DNA of 64,000 nucleotides from Halopseudomonas xinjiangensis. GTDB lineage: Bacteria; Pseudomonadota; Gammaproteobacteria; Pseudomonadales; Pseudomonadaceae. Shown one piece after another: positions 19,235 to 29,300 of the stretch. The position numbers and the translations under genes are program-made. Location of the stretch: NCBI GenBank assembly GCA_011050525.1, contig DRFO01000030.1:186001-250000 (forward strand), given 5' to 3'. How positions within the stretch are numbered: the first letter of the stretch is position 1; every line of letters starts with the position of its first letter. The notes below the pieces were generated by a model. It saw only the letters and a program-made list of their open reading frames with translations. It was not told where the DNA came from and did no database searches.

Positions 19235-20518
19235 ATGACAGATATAACTGGGAAGGGTGACGACAACGGCAAGTTGCTGTATTGCTCCTTCTGCGGCAAA
19301 AGCCAGCATGAAGTTCGTAAGCTGATTGCCGGCCCCTCCGTGTTTATTTGTGATGAGTGCGTTGATCTGTGTAACGACATCATCCGTGAGGAAGTGCAGG
19401 AAAATCAGACTGAAAGCAGTAGTCACAAGCTTCCTTCTCCGAAAGAAATCAGCGGCATCCTTGACCAGTATGTGATTGGGCAGTTACGTGCCAAGAAGAT
19501 TTTGTCCGTTGCTGTTTACAACCACTACAAGCGCCTTAATCAGCGTGAAGGAAAAGACGACGTCGAGCTGGGCAAAAGCAATATCCTGGTAATCGGTCCG
19601 ACTGGATCGGGCAAAACGTTGCTGGCCGAGACGCTGGCTCGCCTGCTCAACGTGCCGTTTACTATTGCTGACGCCACGACTCTGACCGAGGCAGGTTATG
19701 TGGGTGAAGATGTTGAAAACATCATCCAGAAGCTGCTGCAGAAGTGTGACTACGATGTAGAGAAGGCCCAGATGGGTATTGTCTATATCGACGAAATCGA
19801 CAAGATTTCACGCAAATCGGACAATCCCTCCATTACTCGGGATGTGTCGGGCGAAGGCGTTCAACAGGCGTTATTGAAGCTCATCGAAGGTACCGTTGCG
19901 TCGGTCCCACCCCAGGGCGGGCGTAAGCACCCGCAGCAGGAATTCCTGCAGGTTGATACGCGCAATATTTTGTTCATATGCGGCGGCGCTTTTGCTGGGC
20001 TTGAGAAAGTCATCCGTGATAGGTCTGAGAAGAGCGGTATCGGTTTTAACGCTTCAGTGCGAAGCAAGGACGAAGGCAAGAAAATTGGCGAAGCCTTGAA
20101 GGATGTCGAGCCGGAGGACCTGGTTCGTTTCGGCTTGATTCCTGAATTCGTCGGCCGCTTGCCTGTTATCGCTACGCTGGACGAGCTGGACGAAGAGGCG
20201 CTGATTCAGATCCTGACTGAGCCGAAAAATTCGCTGACCAAGCAATACGGCAGACTTTTCGAGATGGAAGGTGTTGAACTGGAGTTTCGTACCGATGCAC
20301 TCAAGTCGATTGCCAAGCGTGCCCTTGAGAGGAAAACCGGCGCTCGTGGTTTGCGATCAATACTGGAAAACGTGCTGCTCGACACCATGTACGATATTCC
20401 GTCCGCCGAGCATGTCAGCAAGGTCGTGATCGACGAGAATGTCATCAGCGGGGATGCCAAACCTCTGTTGATCTACGAGTCGATGGACAAGCCGCCGAAG
20501 GCGATGCCCGAAGACTGA
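19235..20518 (+). CDS. clpX: ClpX, AAA+ unfoldase of the ClpXP protease
   Basis: Recognises tagged substrates, unfolds them with ATP and feeds ClpP. The 427-residue protein begins with the four-cysteine zinc domain (CSFCGKSQ and CDECVDLC). It then has Walker A GPTGSGKT, Walker [11 protein letters not shown], the GYVGEDVE loop, the pore and ClpP-contacting IGF-type region ([11 protein letters not shown]) and the sensor-2 arginine in GARGLRSI. A strong intrinsic terminator follows its stop codon. Confidence 0.97.
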   Translation: MTDITGKGDDNGKLLYCSFCGKSQHEVRKLIAGPSVFICDECVDLCNDIIREEVQENQTESSSHKLPSPKEISGILDQYVIGQLRAKKILSVAVYNHYKRLNQREGKDDVELGKSNILVIGPTGSGKTLLAETLARLLNVPFTIADATTLTEAGYVGEDVENIIQKLLQKCDYDVEKAQMGIVYIDEIDKISRKSDNPSITRDVSGEGVQQALLKLIEGTVASVPPQGGRKHPQQEFLQVDTRNILFICGGAFAGLEKVIRDRSEKSGIGFNASVRSKDEGKKIGEALKDVEPEDLVRFGLIPEFVGRLPVIATLDELDEEALIQILTEPKNSLTKQYGRLFEMEGVELEFRTDALKSIAKRALERKTGARGLRSILENVLLDTMYDIPSAEHVSKVVIDENVISGDAKPLLIYESMDKPPKAMPED

Positions 20519-20536
20519 GGTCTGGTGTTAACCAAG

Positions 20537-20576
20537 ACCGCCGCGCCGTCTCCCCGACGTCGCGGCGGTTTTTTTT
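20537..20576 (+). terminator. Strong intrinsic terminator after clpX
   Basis: ACCGCCGCG-C-CGTC pairs with GACG-T-CGCGGCGGT around a CCCC-containing loop and is followed by a run of eight or more T. It separates clpX from lon, which has its own promoter. Confidence 0.9.
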
Positions 20577-20625
20577 CATCCATTCCCTTCGCCTGAATCC
20601 TTTTTTACTGCAGTCTGTGAAGCAG

Positions 20626-20654
20626 CTTGTTTTTTTCCGGTAGTGCCCCCATCT
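20626..20654 (+). promoter_or_regulatory. Predicted sigma-32 heat-shock promoter of lon
   Basis: CTTGTTT (20626-20632), a 14-bp gap and CCCCATCT (20647-20654) fit the heat-shock pattern CTTGAAA-N13-15-CCCCATNT. The -10 half matches perfectly and the -35 half partly. It lies 67 nt before the lon ATG. Confidence 0.65.
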
Positions 20655-20720
20655 TAGAATCATGGACATTTCATATACGGGTGAACTCATGGTTCATCCC
20701 TCTGCGAGCGAGCCTCTCAT

Positions 20721-23126
20721 ATGACGACTCTCAGCGACTTCCCCTTACTGCCACTGCGTGATGTGGTGGTGTATCCCCATATGGTCATTCCGCTGTTCGT
20801 TGGCCGCAACAAGTCCATTGAAGCACTGGAAGCGGCCATGTCCGGCGACAAGCAGGTGCTGCTGGTCGCTCAACGAGACCCGGCTGACGATGATCCCTCG
20901 AAGGATCAGCTTTATTCTCTGGGTACCGTAGCGACTATCCTTCAGTTGTTGAAACTTCCTGATGGAACGGTAAAAGTGCTCGTGGAAGGTGAGCAGCGCG
21001 CACGGATCGAGGAGGTGGAAGAGCTCGAGGGCTATCAGCAAGCCGCAGCGGAGCTGCTCGCCGAAGCGCCGATGGATTCGCGTGAATCCGAAGTGCTGAT
21101 CAGAAGCCTGATGAGCCAGTTCGAACAGTTCGTTCAGCTAGGCAAGAAAGTCCCCTCTGAAGTCGTCTCGTCGCTTTCCAGCATAGAGGAGCCCAGTCGT
21201 CTGGTTGACACCATGGCCGCACACTTGACCCTCAAGCTTGAGCAGAAACAGGGGATTCTCGAGATCCTGCCGCTGCGTGAGCGTGTCGAGCATGTGCTCG
21301 GGGTGCTCGATGCAGAAATCGACTTGCTGCAGGTAGAGAAGCGTATTCGCGGCCGCGTCAAGAAGCAGATGGAACGAAGCCAGCGCGAGTATTACCTCAA
21401 TGAGCAGATGAAGGCCATCCAGAAGGAAATGGGCGGGCTGGAAGAAGGCCATAGTGAGCTGGAGGGTATCCAGAAAAAGATCGATGAAGCGGGTATGAGC
21501 AAGGAAGCCCACGCCAAAGCGATGGCCGAATTCAACAAGTTGAAGATGATGTCACCTATGTCCGCCGAGGCGACGGTGGTGCGTTCCTATATCGACTGGC
21601 TGACCAATGTCCCCTGGAAAAAGACCAGCAAGGTCCGCCACGACCTCAAGCGGGCACAGGAGGTGCTTGAGAACGACCATTACGGTCTGGAGGAGGTCAA
21701 GGAGCGCATTCTCGAGTATCTGGCGGTTCAGGTACGGGTGAAAAAGCTGAAGGGGCCTGTGCTCTGTCTGGTAGGGCCTCCGGGCGTGGGCAAGACATCC
21801 CTGGGCGAGTCTCTGGCGCGGGCGACCAATCGTGAATTCGTGCGTATGGCTCTCGGTGGCGTGCGGGACGAGTCGGAGATTCGTGGGCATCGCCGCACTT
21901 ACATAGGATCATTGCCCGGAAAGCTGATTCAGAAAATGGCCAAGGCGGGCGTAAAAAACCCTCTGTTCCTGCTCGATGAAGTCGACAAGATGGGGCAGGA
22001 CATGCGAGGCGATCCGTCGTCCGCGTTGCTCGAAGTGCTTGATCCTGAGCAGAATCATGCATTTAACGACCATTATCTGGAAGTCGATTACGATTTGTCG
22101 GACGTGATGTTCATCTGTACTGCCAATTCCATGAATATTCCGGCGCCGTTGCTGGATCGTATGGAAGTTATTCGGATCCCGGGCTACACGGAAGTTGAAA
22201 AAATCAACATTGCTCAGCGCTATCTGGTTCCAAAGCAAGTGAAAAACAATGGCTTGAAGGAAGCGGAGTTGACCTTCACTGAGGATTCACTGCGTGACAT
22301 CATCCGCTATTACACGCGCGAGGCCGGTGTTCGGGGTCTGGAGCGACAAATTGCCAAAGTTTGTCGCAAGGTAGTTCGCGAGCAGGTGGGCAAAGGCAGG
22401 AAAAAAGCGGGTCAGGTGGTGCTTGAGGGTGAGCTCGTCGAACATTTTCTGGGCGTGCGCAAGTTCAAGTACGGGTTGGCGGAAGAAGCTGACCAGGTGG
22501 GGCAGGTTACCGGCCTGGCATGGACTCAGGTCGGCGGAGAGCTGCTTAGCCTGGAAGCGGTTGTGGTGCCCGGTAAGGGGCGCCAGATCAAGACCGGGTC
22601 GTTGGGCGATGTGATGCAGGAATCCATCAGCGCGGCGCTTACGGTTGTTCGTAGTAGAGCTGCAAGTCTCGGTATTCCCTCGGATTTTCATGAAAAGCAT
22701 GATATTCATATTCACGTTCCGGAAGGCGCTACACCGAAGGATGGACCTAGTGCAGGGGTGGGCATGTGCACCGCTCTGGTATCCGCTCTGAGCAAAATTC
22801 CCGTGCGAGCGGACGTGGCAATGACCGGCGAAATTACCCTGCGTGGACAGGTTCTGCCTATCGGTGGGCTCAAGGAAAAGCTGCTGGCGGCGCACCGTGG
22901 CGGTATAAAAACCGTGGTGATTCCCCACGACAATATTCGTGACTTGAAGGAAATTCCAGACAACATCAAACAGGATCTCGATGTCAAGCCGGTGAAATGG
23001 ATTGACGAAGTGCTGCAGATTGCGCTGCAATATATGCCGGAGCCCTTGAAAGAAGGGGTTGAAGAGATGGTTGCAAAGGATGACAATCGTGAGGCCGACG
23101 CCAAGGAACGCATCAGTACTCATTGA
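20721..23126 (+). CDS. lon: Lon, ATP-dependent serine protease
   Basis: Degrades misfolded and regulatory proteins in the cytoplasm. The 801-residue protein has the N-terminal substrate-binding domain (LPLLPLRDVVVYPHMVIPLFVGR at the start), a coiled-coil segment near 190-260, and an AAA+ domain with GPPGVGKTSLGES and LFLLDEVDKM. The C-terminal protease domain has catalytic Ser in PKDGPSAG and Lys in GGLKEKLLAA. A sigma-32-like promoter precedes it, and hupB follows with its own promoter. Confidence 0.97.
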   Translation: MTTLSDFPLLPLRDVVVYPHMVIPLFVGRNKSIEALEAAMSGDKQVLLVAQRDPADDDPSKDQLYSLGTVATILQLLKLPDGTVKVLVEGEQRARIEEVEELEGYQQAAAELLAEAPMDSRESEVLIRSLMSQFEQFVQLGKKVPSEVVSSLSSIEEPSRLVDTMAAHLTLKLEQKQGILEILPLRERVEHVLGVLDAEIDLLQVEKRIRGRVKKQMERSQREYYLNEQMKAIQKEMGGLEEGHSELEGIQKKIDEAGMSKEAHAKAMAEFNKLKMMSPMSAEATVVRSYIDWLTNVPWKKTSKVRHDLKRAQEVLENDHYGLEEVKERILEYLAVQVRVKKLKGPVLCLVGPPGVGKTSLGESLARATNREFVRMALGGVRDESEIRGHRRTYIGSLPGKLIQKMAKAGVKNPLFLLDEVDKMGQDMRGDPSSALLEVLDPEQNHAFNDHYLEVDYDLSDVMFICTANSMNIPAPLLDRMEVIRIPGYTEVEKINIAQRYLVPKQVKNNGLKEAELTFTEDSLRDIIRYYTREAGVRGLERQIAKVCRKVVREQVGKGRKKAGQVVLEGELVEHFLGVRKFKYGLAEEADQVGQVTGLAWTQVGGELLSLEAVVVPGKGRQIKTGSLGDVMQESISAALTVVRSRAASLGIPSDFHEKHDIHIHVPEGATPKDGPSAGVGMCTALVSALSKIPVRADVAMTGEITLRGQVLPIGGLKEKLLAAHRGGIKTVVIPHDNIRDLKEIPDNIKQDLDVKPVKWIDEVLQIALQYMPEPLKEGVEEMVAKDDNREADAKERISTH

Positions 23127-23204
23127 GGTGTAAGCGATCTGCCAGGACGGTATCTTTCCCCGGAAAGAATCGCTGCTGGCAGACCGCGATATCACAAGCA
23201 TTCC

Positions 23205-23234
23205 TTGACACGGTTTTTGACCGCTTGATATAAA
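23205..23234 (+). promoter_or_regulatory. Predicted sigma-70 promoter of hupB
   Basis: Perfect TTGACA (23205-23210), an 18-bp spacer and TATAAA (23229-23234), about 105 nt before the hupB start. This is one of the most consensus-like promoters in the window and fits an abundant protein. Confidence 0.8.
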
Positions 23235-23338
23235 GCGTGCTTCGACCTAAGCAGGTATGCTGACTGGCTACAGCTTTGCTAAAACCACAAGCTTACATAA
23301 CGACTAACAACTCATTGAAATTTATAAGGGGACTTAGA

Positions 23339-23611
23339 GTGAACAAGTCTGAACTGATTGATGCCATTGCTGCATCCGCCGATATTCCTAAAGCTGCTGC
23401 CGGTCGTGCTCTGGACGCCGTCATCGAGTCAGTCACCGGTGCTCTGAAAGACGGTGACTCTGTTGTTCTGGTTGGTTTTGGCACCTTCGCTGTCAAGGAG
23501 CGCGCTGCACGCACCGGCCGCAACCCGCAGACTGGTCAGCCTATCGAAATCAGCGCTGCCAAGATTCCTGGCTTCAAAGCAGGTAAAGCACTGAAGGACG
23601 CAGTTAATTAA
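23339..23611 (+). CDS. hupB: HU-beta, nucleoid-associated DNA-binding protein
   Basis: A 90-residue HU-family histone-like protein. The sequence from [20 protein letters not shown] through [21 protein letters not shown] to [14 protein letters not shown] is close to Pseudomonas HU-beta, including the Arg-Asn-Pro DNA-intercalating tip. The start is a GTG at 23339 preceded by AAGGGGA. The longer ORF from 23276 is not supported. It is transcribed from its own promoter and sits in the standard lon-hupB-ppiD order. Confidence 0.96.
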   Translation: MNKSELIDAIAASADIPKAAAGRALDAVIESVTGALKDGDSVVLVGFGTFAVKERAARTGRNPQTGQPIEISAAKIPGFKAGKALKDAVN

Positions 23612-23737
23612 TCGCGTCCTGTAACTGATAGGGCGTGCCGCTAGCGCAAGCGACGGCATGCGTACGGGACCATAGCCGGTCAGGACGCTTTTCAAGGACC
23701 TGATCATTACAGGCTGCGGTTCCGTCAGTTTCCAAGA

Positions 23738-23765
23738 AGGCGCATCATCGACGATGCGCCTTTTT
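23738..23765 (+). terminator. Intrinsic terminator between hupB and ppiD
   Basis: AGGCGCATC (23738-23746) pairs with GATGCGCCT (23753-23761), followed by TTTTTCG. It lies 127 nt past the hupB stop codon, leaving a long structured 3' region. Confidence 0.85.
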
Positions 23766-23847
23766 CGTTTTCGGGTCAGTTTGCAATTGATTGCACGTAG
23801 GGCATCGGCAGTCAGATGGCTGTCAACAATAAGATCTTGGGGGCAAG

Positions 23848-25740
23848 ATGCTGCAAAAGATGAGGGACAATGCGCAGAGCTGGGTCGCGAAAGTGATCGT
23901 TGGCGTCATTGTGCTGATATTCGCTCTAACCGGCTGGGAATCCATTAGTCGCTTCACTAGCGACGAAGCTAAGGCGGCGGAAGTGAATGGGACTGTTATC
24001 AGCAAAGTAGAGCTTGAACAAGCCGTGGCATTGCAGCGCCGCCAATTGATCCAGCAGCTGCGCCAGATGGGTAACGACAATTTTGACCCAAGCATGATCG
24101 ATGACAACTTGCTGCGGACCTCGGTTCTGGACAGCTTGGTCGAGCGGGCCGTGCTGCTGCAGGGTGCCGAAGAGGCAAATATCCGAATATCCGAACAGAT
24201 GATTGATCAACTGATCCTGGGAACGCCTGATTTTCAGGTGGACGGTCAGTTCGATGCCAATCGTTTTGACATAGTCATCCGCAATATGGGCCTCGCATCG
24301 CGTATGGCGTTTCGCGATCTGGTACGCCAGGAGCTTAAAATTGCCCAGCTGCGTAACGCGTTCGAGGCGACTGCGTTTGCTACGCCTACCGAACTGACCA
24401 CGCTGGCTCGCCTGGAGAGCCAGACTCGTGACTTCGCTGTTATCGAAGTGAAGGCCGAGCATGAAGATATAACCATTAGCGAGGACGAGATCCAGGAATA
24501 CTACGCCGCCAATCAGGAGCAGTTCATGACGACTGAAAAGGTTGTCCTGGAAACCCTGACGTTATCGCGCAATGATTTCTTCGACCAGATCGAAGTCGAT
24601 GAAGCGGCTGTTCAGAGCTTGTACGAACGTGAGGTAGGCAACCTCGCTGAGCAACGCCGAGCTGCTCATATTCTGGTTGAGGTTGGCGAAGATGAGAATG
24701 ATGCCCAGGCTCTTGAGCGAGCCAGGGAGATCCACGATCGCATCGAAGCGGGCGCGAACTTTGCTGATCTGGCCGAAGAGTTCTCTGGTGATACCGGTAC
24801 GGCCAATCGTGGCGGTGATCTTGGATTCACTGTGCGCGGCAGTTTTGACCCCGAGTTCGAAGATGCACTTTTCGCCTTGGAGGAGGGTGAGGTATCCGAT
24901 CCGGTTCGCACCAGTTTTGGTTACCATCTGATCAAGTTGACCGACTTGCAGGCCCCAGATGTGCCGGCGCTGGACGACATGCGGGAAAGCCTTGAAGAAG
25001 AGCTGAAAGCTGAAGTCGTGGAGCGACGCTTCGTTGAAGCGACCCAGGAGTTGGCAAATTTGGCGTATGAAGCGCCTGATCTCCAGGGGCCAGCGCAAGC
25101 CCTGGGTGTCGAGCTGGAAACGACCGACCCCGTAGAGCGGTCAGGGGGCGAAGGATTGACGGCGAACCCGCGTGTGATGATGGCCGCTTTCGAGGAAGAC
25201 GTTCTGGTTGATGGGCTCAACAGTCCCCTTATCGAACTTGACGCTGACACTGTGGTGGTTGTAAGAGTGAAGGAGCATCAGCGCCCGACACAGTTAACTG
25301 TGGAAGAGGCATCAGCCGAGATCACCGACCTGCTGCAATATCGTAAGGCTACCGAAAAGGCAGAGGCGACCGCAGCGCAGGCTGTAGAGCAGATGCGCGC
25401 CGATGAGGTGCAGCCGCAAGCAGTTGCCGAGTCGCTTGGTCAGTCCTGGCAGAAGCACGAGGCGGTCAGCCGGTCGAGCAGTGATTTGACTCCGGCATTA
25501 CTGCGCAATGTTTTCTCCATGCCTCGGCCAGACTCTGACGGGATGACCTATGGGCATTTTCGTCAGCCTGATGGCGGACGCTGGATCGTGCAGTTGGGCG
25601 GCGTGGCGACACCAGAGGAAGCGTTGAGTGAAGCCAACTCGCCAATGTTCCAGCGTTTTATCGCCGGTCAGACAGGCGAGCAGGATTTCTCAGCCGTACA
25701 GCAGACCTTACAGGCTGATGCTGAGATCGAGCTGTTTTGA
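23848..25740 (+). CDS. ppiD: PpiD, membrane-anchored periplasmic chaperone / prolyl isomerase
   Basis: Assists proteins leaving the Sec translocon at the inner membrane. The 630-residue protein has an N-terminal signal-anchor helix (about residues 15-32, VAKVIVGVIVLIFALTGW), SurA-like N-terminal helices and one parvulin-type rotamase domain (about 270-365, AAHILVEVGEDEND to FGYHLIKL). The remaining C-terminal half is a helical chaperone region. The rotamase domain has GGDLGF and the FGYH motif typical of parvulins. A perfect bidirectional terminator separates it from convergent fabI. Confidence 0.94.
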   Translation: MLQKMRDNAQSWVAKVIVGVIVLIFALTGWESISRFTSDEAKAAEVNGTVISKVELEQAVALQRRQLIQQLRQMGNDNFDPSMIDDNLLRTSVLDSLVERAVLLQGAEEANIRISEQMIDQLILGTPDFQVDGQFDANRFDIVIRNMGLASRMAFRDLVRQELKIAQLRNAFEATAFATPTELTTLARLESQTRDFAVIEVKAEHEDITISEDEIQEYYAANQEQFMTTEKVVLETLTLSRNDFFDQIEVDEAAVQSLYEREVGNLAEQRRAAHILVEVGEDENDAQALERAREIHDRIEAGANFADLAEEFSGDTGTANRGGDLGFTVRGSFDPEFEDALFALEEGEVSDPVRTSFGYHLIKLTDLQAPDVPALDDMRESLEEELKAEVVERRFVEATQELANLAYEAPDLQGPAQALGVELETTDPVERSGGEGLTANPRVMMAAFEEDVLVDGLNSPLIELDADTVVVVRVKEHQRPTQLTVEEASAEITDLLQYRKATEKAEATAAQAVEQMRADEVQPQAVAESLGQSWQKHEAVSRSSSDLTPALLRNVFSMPRPDSDGMTYGHFRQPDGGRWIVQLGGVATPEEALSEANSPMFQRFIAGQTGEQDFSAVQQTLQADAEIELF

Positions 25741-25760
25741 TCTTGTAGAAAGCGAGACAT

Positions 25761-25790
25761 AAAAAAGCCGCATGAAAATGCGGCTTTTTT
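25761..25790. terminator. Bidirectional terminator between ppiD and fabI
   Basis: A perfect 13-bp stem AAAAAAGCCGCAT/ATGCGGCTTTTTT with a GAAA loop. The A-run and T-run on either side let it work in both directions for these convergent genes. Confidence 0.93.
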
Positions 25791-25813
25791 AGTTTGGAAA
25801 TCCTTGCTGGATG

Positions 25814-26608
25814 CTACTCCTCAAGGTTGCCCATGGCGGTAATGTTGAAGCCGCCATCGACATACATGATTTCGCCCGATACGCCTGAGGCAAGATCAGA
25901 GCACAGAAATGCTCCGGCATTCCCGACTTCTTCGATGGTAACGTTACGACGCATAGGTGTCTGGAGTTCGTTGTGCGCCAGCATCTTGCGGAAGCTCTTG
26001 ATGCCAGAAGCCGCCAGAGTGCGTATGGGGCCAGCAGAGATAGCGTTTACCCGGGTGCCTTCAGGGCCCAGGCTGGTGGCCAGATAACGTACGCCAGCCT
26101 CAAGGCTGGCTTTGGCCATACCCATGACGTTGTAGTTCGGCATGGTCCGTTCAGCGCCGAGATAGGAGAGGGTAAGAAGGCTGCCGTTGCGACCCTTCAT
26201 CATCCCACGACCTGCTCTGGCCAACGCGACGAAACTGTAGGCGCTGATGTCATGCGCAATGCGAAAACCGTCACGCGTCGTCACGTCGGTGAAGTCTCCG
26301 TCCAGTTGGTCGCCAGGGGCAAAACCTACCGAGTGAACGATGCAATCGAGGCCGTCCCATTTTTTCGCCAGCTCGGCAAATGCCTGCTCAATCTGCGCAT
26401 CGTCAGCCACGTCGCACGGAAAGCACAAGTCCGGCCCTGAGCCCCATTCCGCAGCGAAACCTTCGACCCGCGCCTTGAGCTTCTCGTTCTGGTAGGTAAA
26501 GGCCAGTTCGGCACCTTCACGATGCATGGCGGCGGCGATGCCTGATGCGATGGACAGTTTGCTGGCTACGCCAACGATGAGTACGCGCTTTCCGGTTAGA
26601 AATCCCAT
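25814..26608 (-). CDS. fabI: FabI, NADH-dependent enoyl-ACP reductase
   Basis: Catalyses the last step of each fatty acid elongation cycle. The 264-residue protein is an atypical SDR with N-terminal [19 protein letters not shown] and the FabI active-site spacing Tyr149 ... Tyr159-x6-Lys166 ([12 protein letters not shown]). This YxxxxxxK pattern is the hallmark of FabI as opposed to FabV or FabL. It converges on ppiD and lies 32 nt downstream of the ABC importer ATPase gene on the same strand, so some read-through is possible. Confidence 0.96.
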   Translation of the reverse strand: MGFLTGKRVLIVGVASKLSIASGIAAAMHREGAELAFTYQNEKLKARVEGFAAEWGSGPDLCFPCDVADDAQIEQAFAELAKKWDGLDCIVHSVGFAPGDQLDGDFTDVTTRDGFRIAHDISAYSFVALARAGRGMMKGRNGSLLTLSYLGAERTMPNYNVMGMAKASLEAGVRYLATSLGPEGTRVNAISAGPIRTLAASGIKSFRKMLAHNELQTPMRRNVTIEEVGNAGAFLCSDLASGVSGEIMYVDGGFNITAMGNLEE

Positions 26609-26640
26609 GCTTGGTTCCTGTTGTTTTAATGCCTGTTTGA

Positions 26641-28260
26641 TCAGGCCATATTAACGGATATCGGTTTGGCAAAGGCGGCTTCAAGCAACTGACTAGTATA
26701 GTCATGTTGTGGTGAAGCAAAAATCTGCCGGGCCGGTCCCTGTTCGACAATTTCGCCCTGACGTATGACCATCAGCTGATGACTGAGGGCTCTTACAACA
26801 GCCAGGTCGTGACTAATGAACAAATAGCTCAGGTTATGTTTGCGCTGGAGTTCACGTAGCAGCTCTACGACCTGGCTCTGCACCGTACGATCGAGGGCGG
26901 ACGTGGGTTCGTCCAGCAATATAAGCGATGGCTTGAGCACTAGTGCTCTGGCAATCGCGACGCGCTGTCGCTGGCCGCCGGAAAACTCATGCGGGTAGCG
27001 ATGGCGACTTTGGGGATCCAGGCCGACTTCTTCGAGTACCTGAATTACCATTTGCTCGCGTTCCTTTACCGTGCCGATCCGGTGGATATCGAGACCCTCA
27101 CTGATAATCTGAGCGATCGACATGCGCGGACTCAAACTGCCGAACGGATCCTGAAAAACCACCTGGAACTGCCTGCGCATCGGCCTGACTTGTTCCTGGC
27201 TGAGACCATCCATACGTTGGCCGTTGCATTCGATCAATCCTTTGCTGTCTATCAAACGCAAAAGCGCCATGCCCAGCGTCGTCTTGCCGGACCCACTTTC
27301 ACCGACGATCCCGAGCGTCTGGCCGCTCTGCAGGGTAAAACTTGCGTCGGTGACCGCTTTGATATGGTCAACCGTTCGCTTGAATACGCCCTGCTTTATC
27401 GGAAACCATACCCGCAGGTTCTCCGCACGCATAATGACCTTCGCCTGCGGATCCAGCTCGACCGGGTCACCAGACGGATCCGCAGCAAGCAATTGCCGGG
27501 TATATTCATGCTGCGGTTCGCTGAAAAGGGTGGCGCAGTCATTTTCTTCGACGACGCGACCTTGATACATGACACATACGCGGTGGGCAATTTTACGCAC
27601 CAGGTTCAAGTCATGGCTTATTAGCAGCAGTGCCATGCCGAGTTGTTCCTGCAGAGACTTGAGCAGTTCCAGGATCTTCAGCTGTACCGTAACGTCCAGA
27701 GCCGTGGTTGGCTCGTCGGCGATGAGCAGCTCAGGCTCGTTAGCCAGGGCCATGGCAATCATCACTCTCTGCCGTTGGCCTCCAGACAGTTCATGGGGAT
27801 AGGCGCTCAGACGTTTGGCCGGCTCCGGGATGCCGACTAAATCCAGTAACTCCAGCGTCCGGGCTCTGGCTGCGGCTTTGCCCAGACCCTTATGCAGCGA
27901 CAGGACTTCGTTGATCTGGCGCTCCACCGTATGCAGTGGATTCAGCGACGACATGGGCTCCTGAAAGATCATCGAGATGCGGTTGCCGCGAACCTGCCGT
28001 AGCCGCTTGACGTCTGCCTTCAGCAGATCCTCCCCCTGGTAAAAAATCTCTCCAGTGGGGTGCCGCGCCATGGGATAGGGCAGCAGGCGCAGGATGGAGT
28101 GTGCGGTAACGGACTTTCCGGATCCGCTTTCACCGACCAGCGCCACGGTCTGACCCGGAAAGATATCCAGGTTCATCTGGCGGACCGCCATGATCTCTTC
28201 CTTTTCGCTGGTAAAGGCCACGCTGAGGTCGTTGATGCGGATCAAGGGTTGCTCGGACAT
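26641..28260 (-). CDS. nppD: Peptide-type ABC importer, double ATPase (NppD/YejF)
   Basis: Powers the importer encoded by the next four genes. The 539-residue protein fuses two OppD/OppF-type nucleotide-binding domains, each with Walker A (GESGSGKS and GESGSGKT), signature (LSGGQRQR and FSGGQRQR) and Walker B ([12 protein letters not shown] and [12 protein letters not shown]). The end of each half has the oligopeptide-type C-terminal extension. In P. aeruginosa the equivalent NppA1A2BCD system takes up peptidyl nucleoside antibiotics, and in E. coli YejABEF imports microcin C-like peptides. Confidence 0.93.
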   Translation of the reverse strand: MSEQPLIRINDLSVAFTSEKEEIMAVRQMNLDIFPGQTVALVGESGSGKSVTAHSILRLLPYPMARHPTGEIFYQGEDLLKADVKRLRQVRGNRISMIFQEPMSSLNPLHTVERQINEVLSLHKGLGKAAARARTLELLDLVGIPEPAKRLSAYPHELSGGQRQRVMIAMALANEPELLIADEPTTALDVTVQLKILELLKSLQEQLGMALLLISHDLNLVRKIAHRVCVMYQGRVVEENDCATLFSEPQHEYTRQLLAADPSGDPVELDPQAKVIMRAENLRVWFPIKQGVFKRTVDHIKAVTDASFTLQSGQTLGIVGESGSGKTTLGMALLRLIDSKGLIECNGQRMDGLSQEQVRPMRRQFQVVFQDPFGSLSPRMSIAQIISEGLDIHRIGTVKEREQMVIQVLEEVGLDPQSRHRYPHEFSGGQRQRVAIARALVLKPSLILLDEPTSALDRTVQSQVVELLRELQRKHNLSYLFISHDLAVVRALSHQLMVIRQGEIVEQGPARQIFASPQHDYTSQLLEAAFAKPISVNMA

Positions 28261-28261
28261 C

Positions 28262-29299
28262 TTATTTCCTCGGATCGAAGGCGTCGCGAAGCGCCTCGCC
28301 TATGAATACCAGCAGGGTCAGCATCAGCGATAGCACGACGAAGGCAGTGATGCCCAGCCAAGGGGCCTGCAGGTTGGCCTTACCTTGCGCTATGAGCTCC
28401 CCCAGAGAAGGGGAGCCAGGGGGCAAGCCGAAGCCGAGAAAATCCAGCGAGGTGAGGGTAATCACACCGCCAGTGAGTATGAACGGGAAGAACGTCAGCG
28501 TCGCCACCATGGCGTTGGGCAGAATGTGCCTGAACATGATGACGCGGTTGCTCGCACCCAGCGCCCGCGCTGCACGGACATACTCCAGGTTTCGCCCGCG
28601 CAGGAATTCGGCGCGCACAACGTCGACCAGGGACATCCAGGAAAATAGCAGCATGATCCCTAGCAGCCACCAGAAATTCGGCTGCACGAAACTGGCAAGA
28701 ATGATCAGCAGATAAAGTACCGGCAGGCCAGACCACACCTCTATGAAGCGCTGCCCGAAGAGATCGATCCTGCCGCCGTAAAACCCCTGCACAGCGCCGG
28801 CGATCACGCCAATGATGGAACTCACTATCGTCAGTGTCAGAGCAAACAGCACGGAAATCCGAAAGCCATAGATCACCCGGGCGGAGACGTCGCGGGCCTG
28901 ATCATCGGTACCTAACCAGTTATCTGCCGAAGGCGGGGCCGGAGCGGGCACCTCCAGATCGTAGTTGATGGTGGAATAGTTGTAGGGGATGGGCGGCCAT
29001 ATCATCCAGCCGTCGGCTTTTTCCTCGATCAGGTCACGGACATAGGGGCTGCGGTAATCGGCCTCAATCGGAAACTCTCCGCCAAATTCAGTCTCTGCGT
29101 AACGCTGGAATACGGGGAAATACAGGTCTCCCTGATAGCTGACCACTAGTGGTTTGTCGTTGGAAATAACTTCAGCGCCAAGACTCAGCACAAACAGCAC
29201 CATGAAAATGTGCAACGACCACCAGCCACGCCGGTTGGCTTTGAACCGGGCAAAGCGCCGACGGTTCATGGGGGATAGCTGAAAACGATCTGCTCCCAT
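28262..29299 (-). CDS. nppC: Peptide-type ABC importer permease (NppC/YejE)
   Basis: Inner-membrane permease of 345 residues. An N-terminal helix (about 25-45) is followed by a periplasmic loop and five further helices with the binding-protein-dependent transport EAA-type loop (RAARALGASNRVIMFRHILPNA). The start at 29299 lies one base past the stop codon of the upstream permease gene (TGAcATG) and uses GAGGG within it, so translation is probably coupled. The longer ORF would add 21 residues from the overlapping frame. An internal Met at residue 11 is an alternative start. Confidence 0.92.
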   Translation of the reverse strand: MGADRFQLSPMNRRRFARFKANRRGWWSLHIFMVLFVLSLGAEVISNDKPLVVSYQGDLYFPVFQRYAETEFGGEFPIEADYRSPYVRDLIEEKADGWMIWPPIPYNYSTINYDLEVPAPAPPSADNWLGTDDQARDVSARVIYGFRISVLFALTLTIVSSIIGVIAGAVQGFYGGRIDLFGQRFIEVWSGLPVLYLLIILASFVQPNFWWLLGIMLLFSWMSLVDVVRAEFLRGRNLEYVRAARALGASNRVIMFRHILPNAMVATLTFFPFILTGGVITLTSLDFLGFGLPPGSPSLGELIAQGKANLQAPWLGITAFVVLSLMLTLLVFIGEALRDAFDPRK

Positions 29300-29300
29300 G

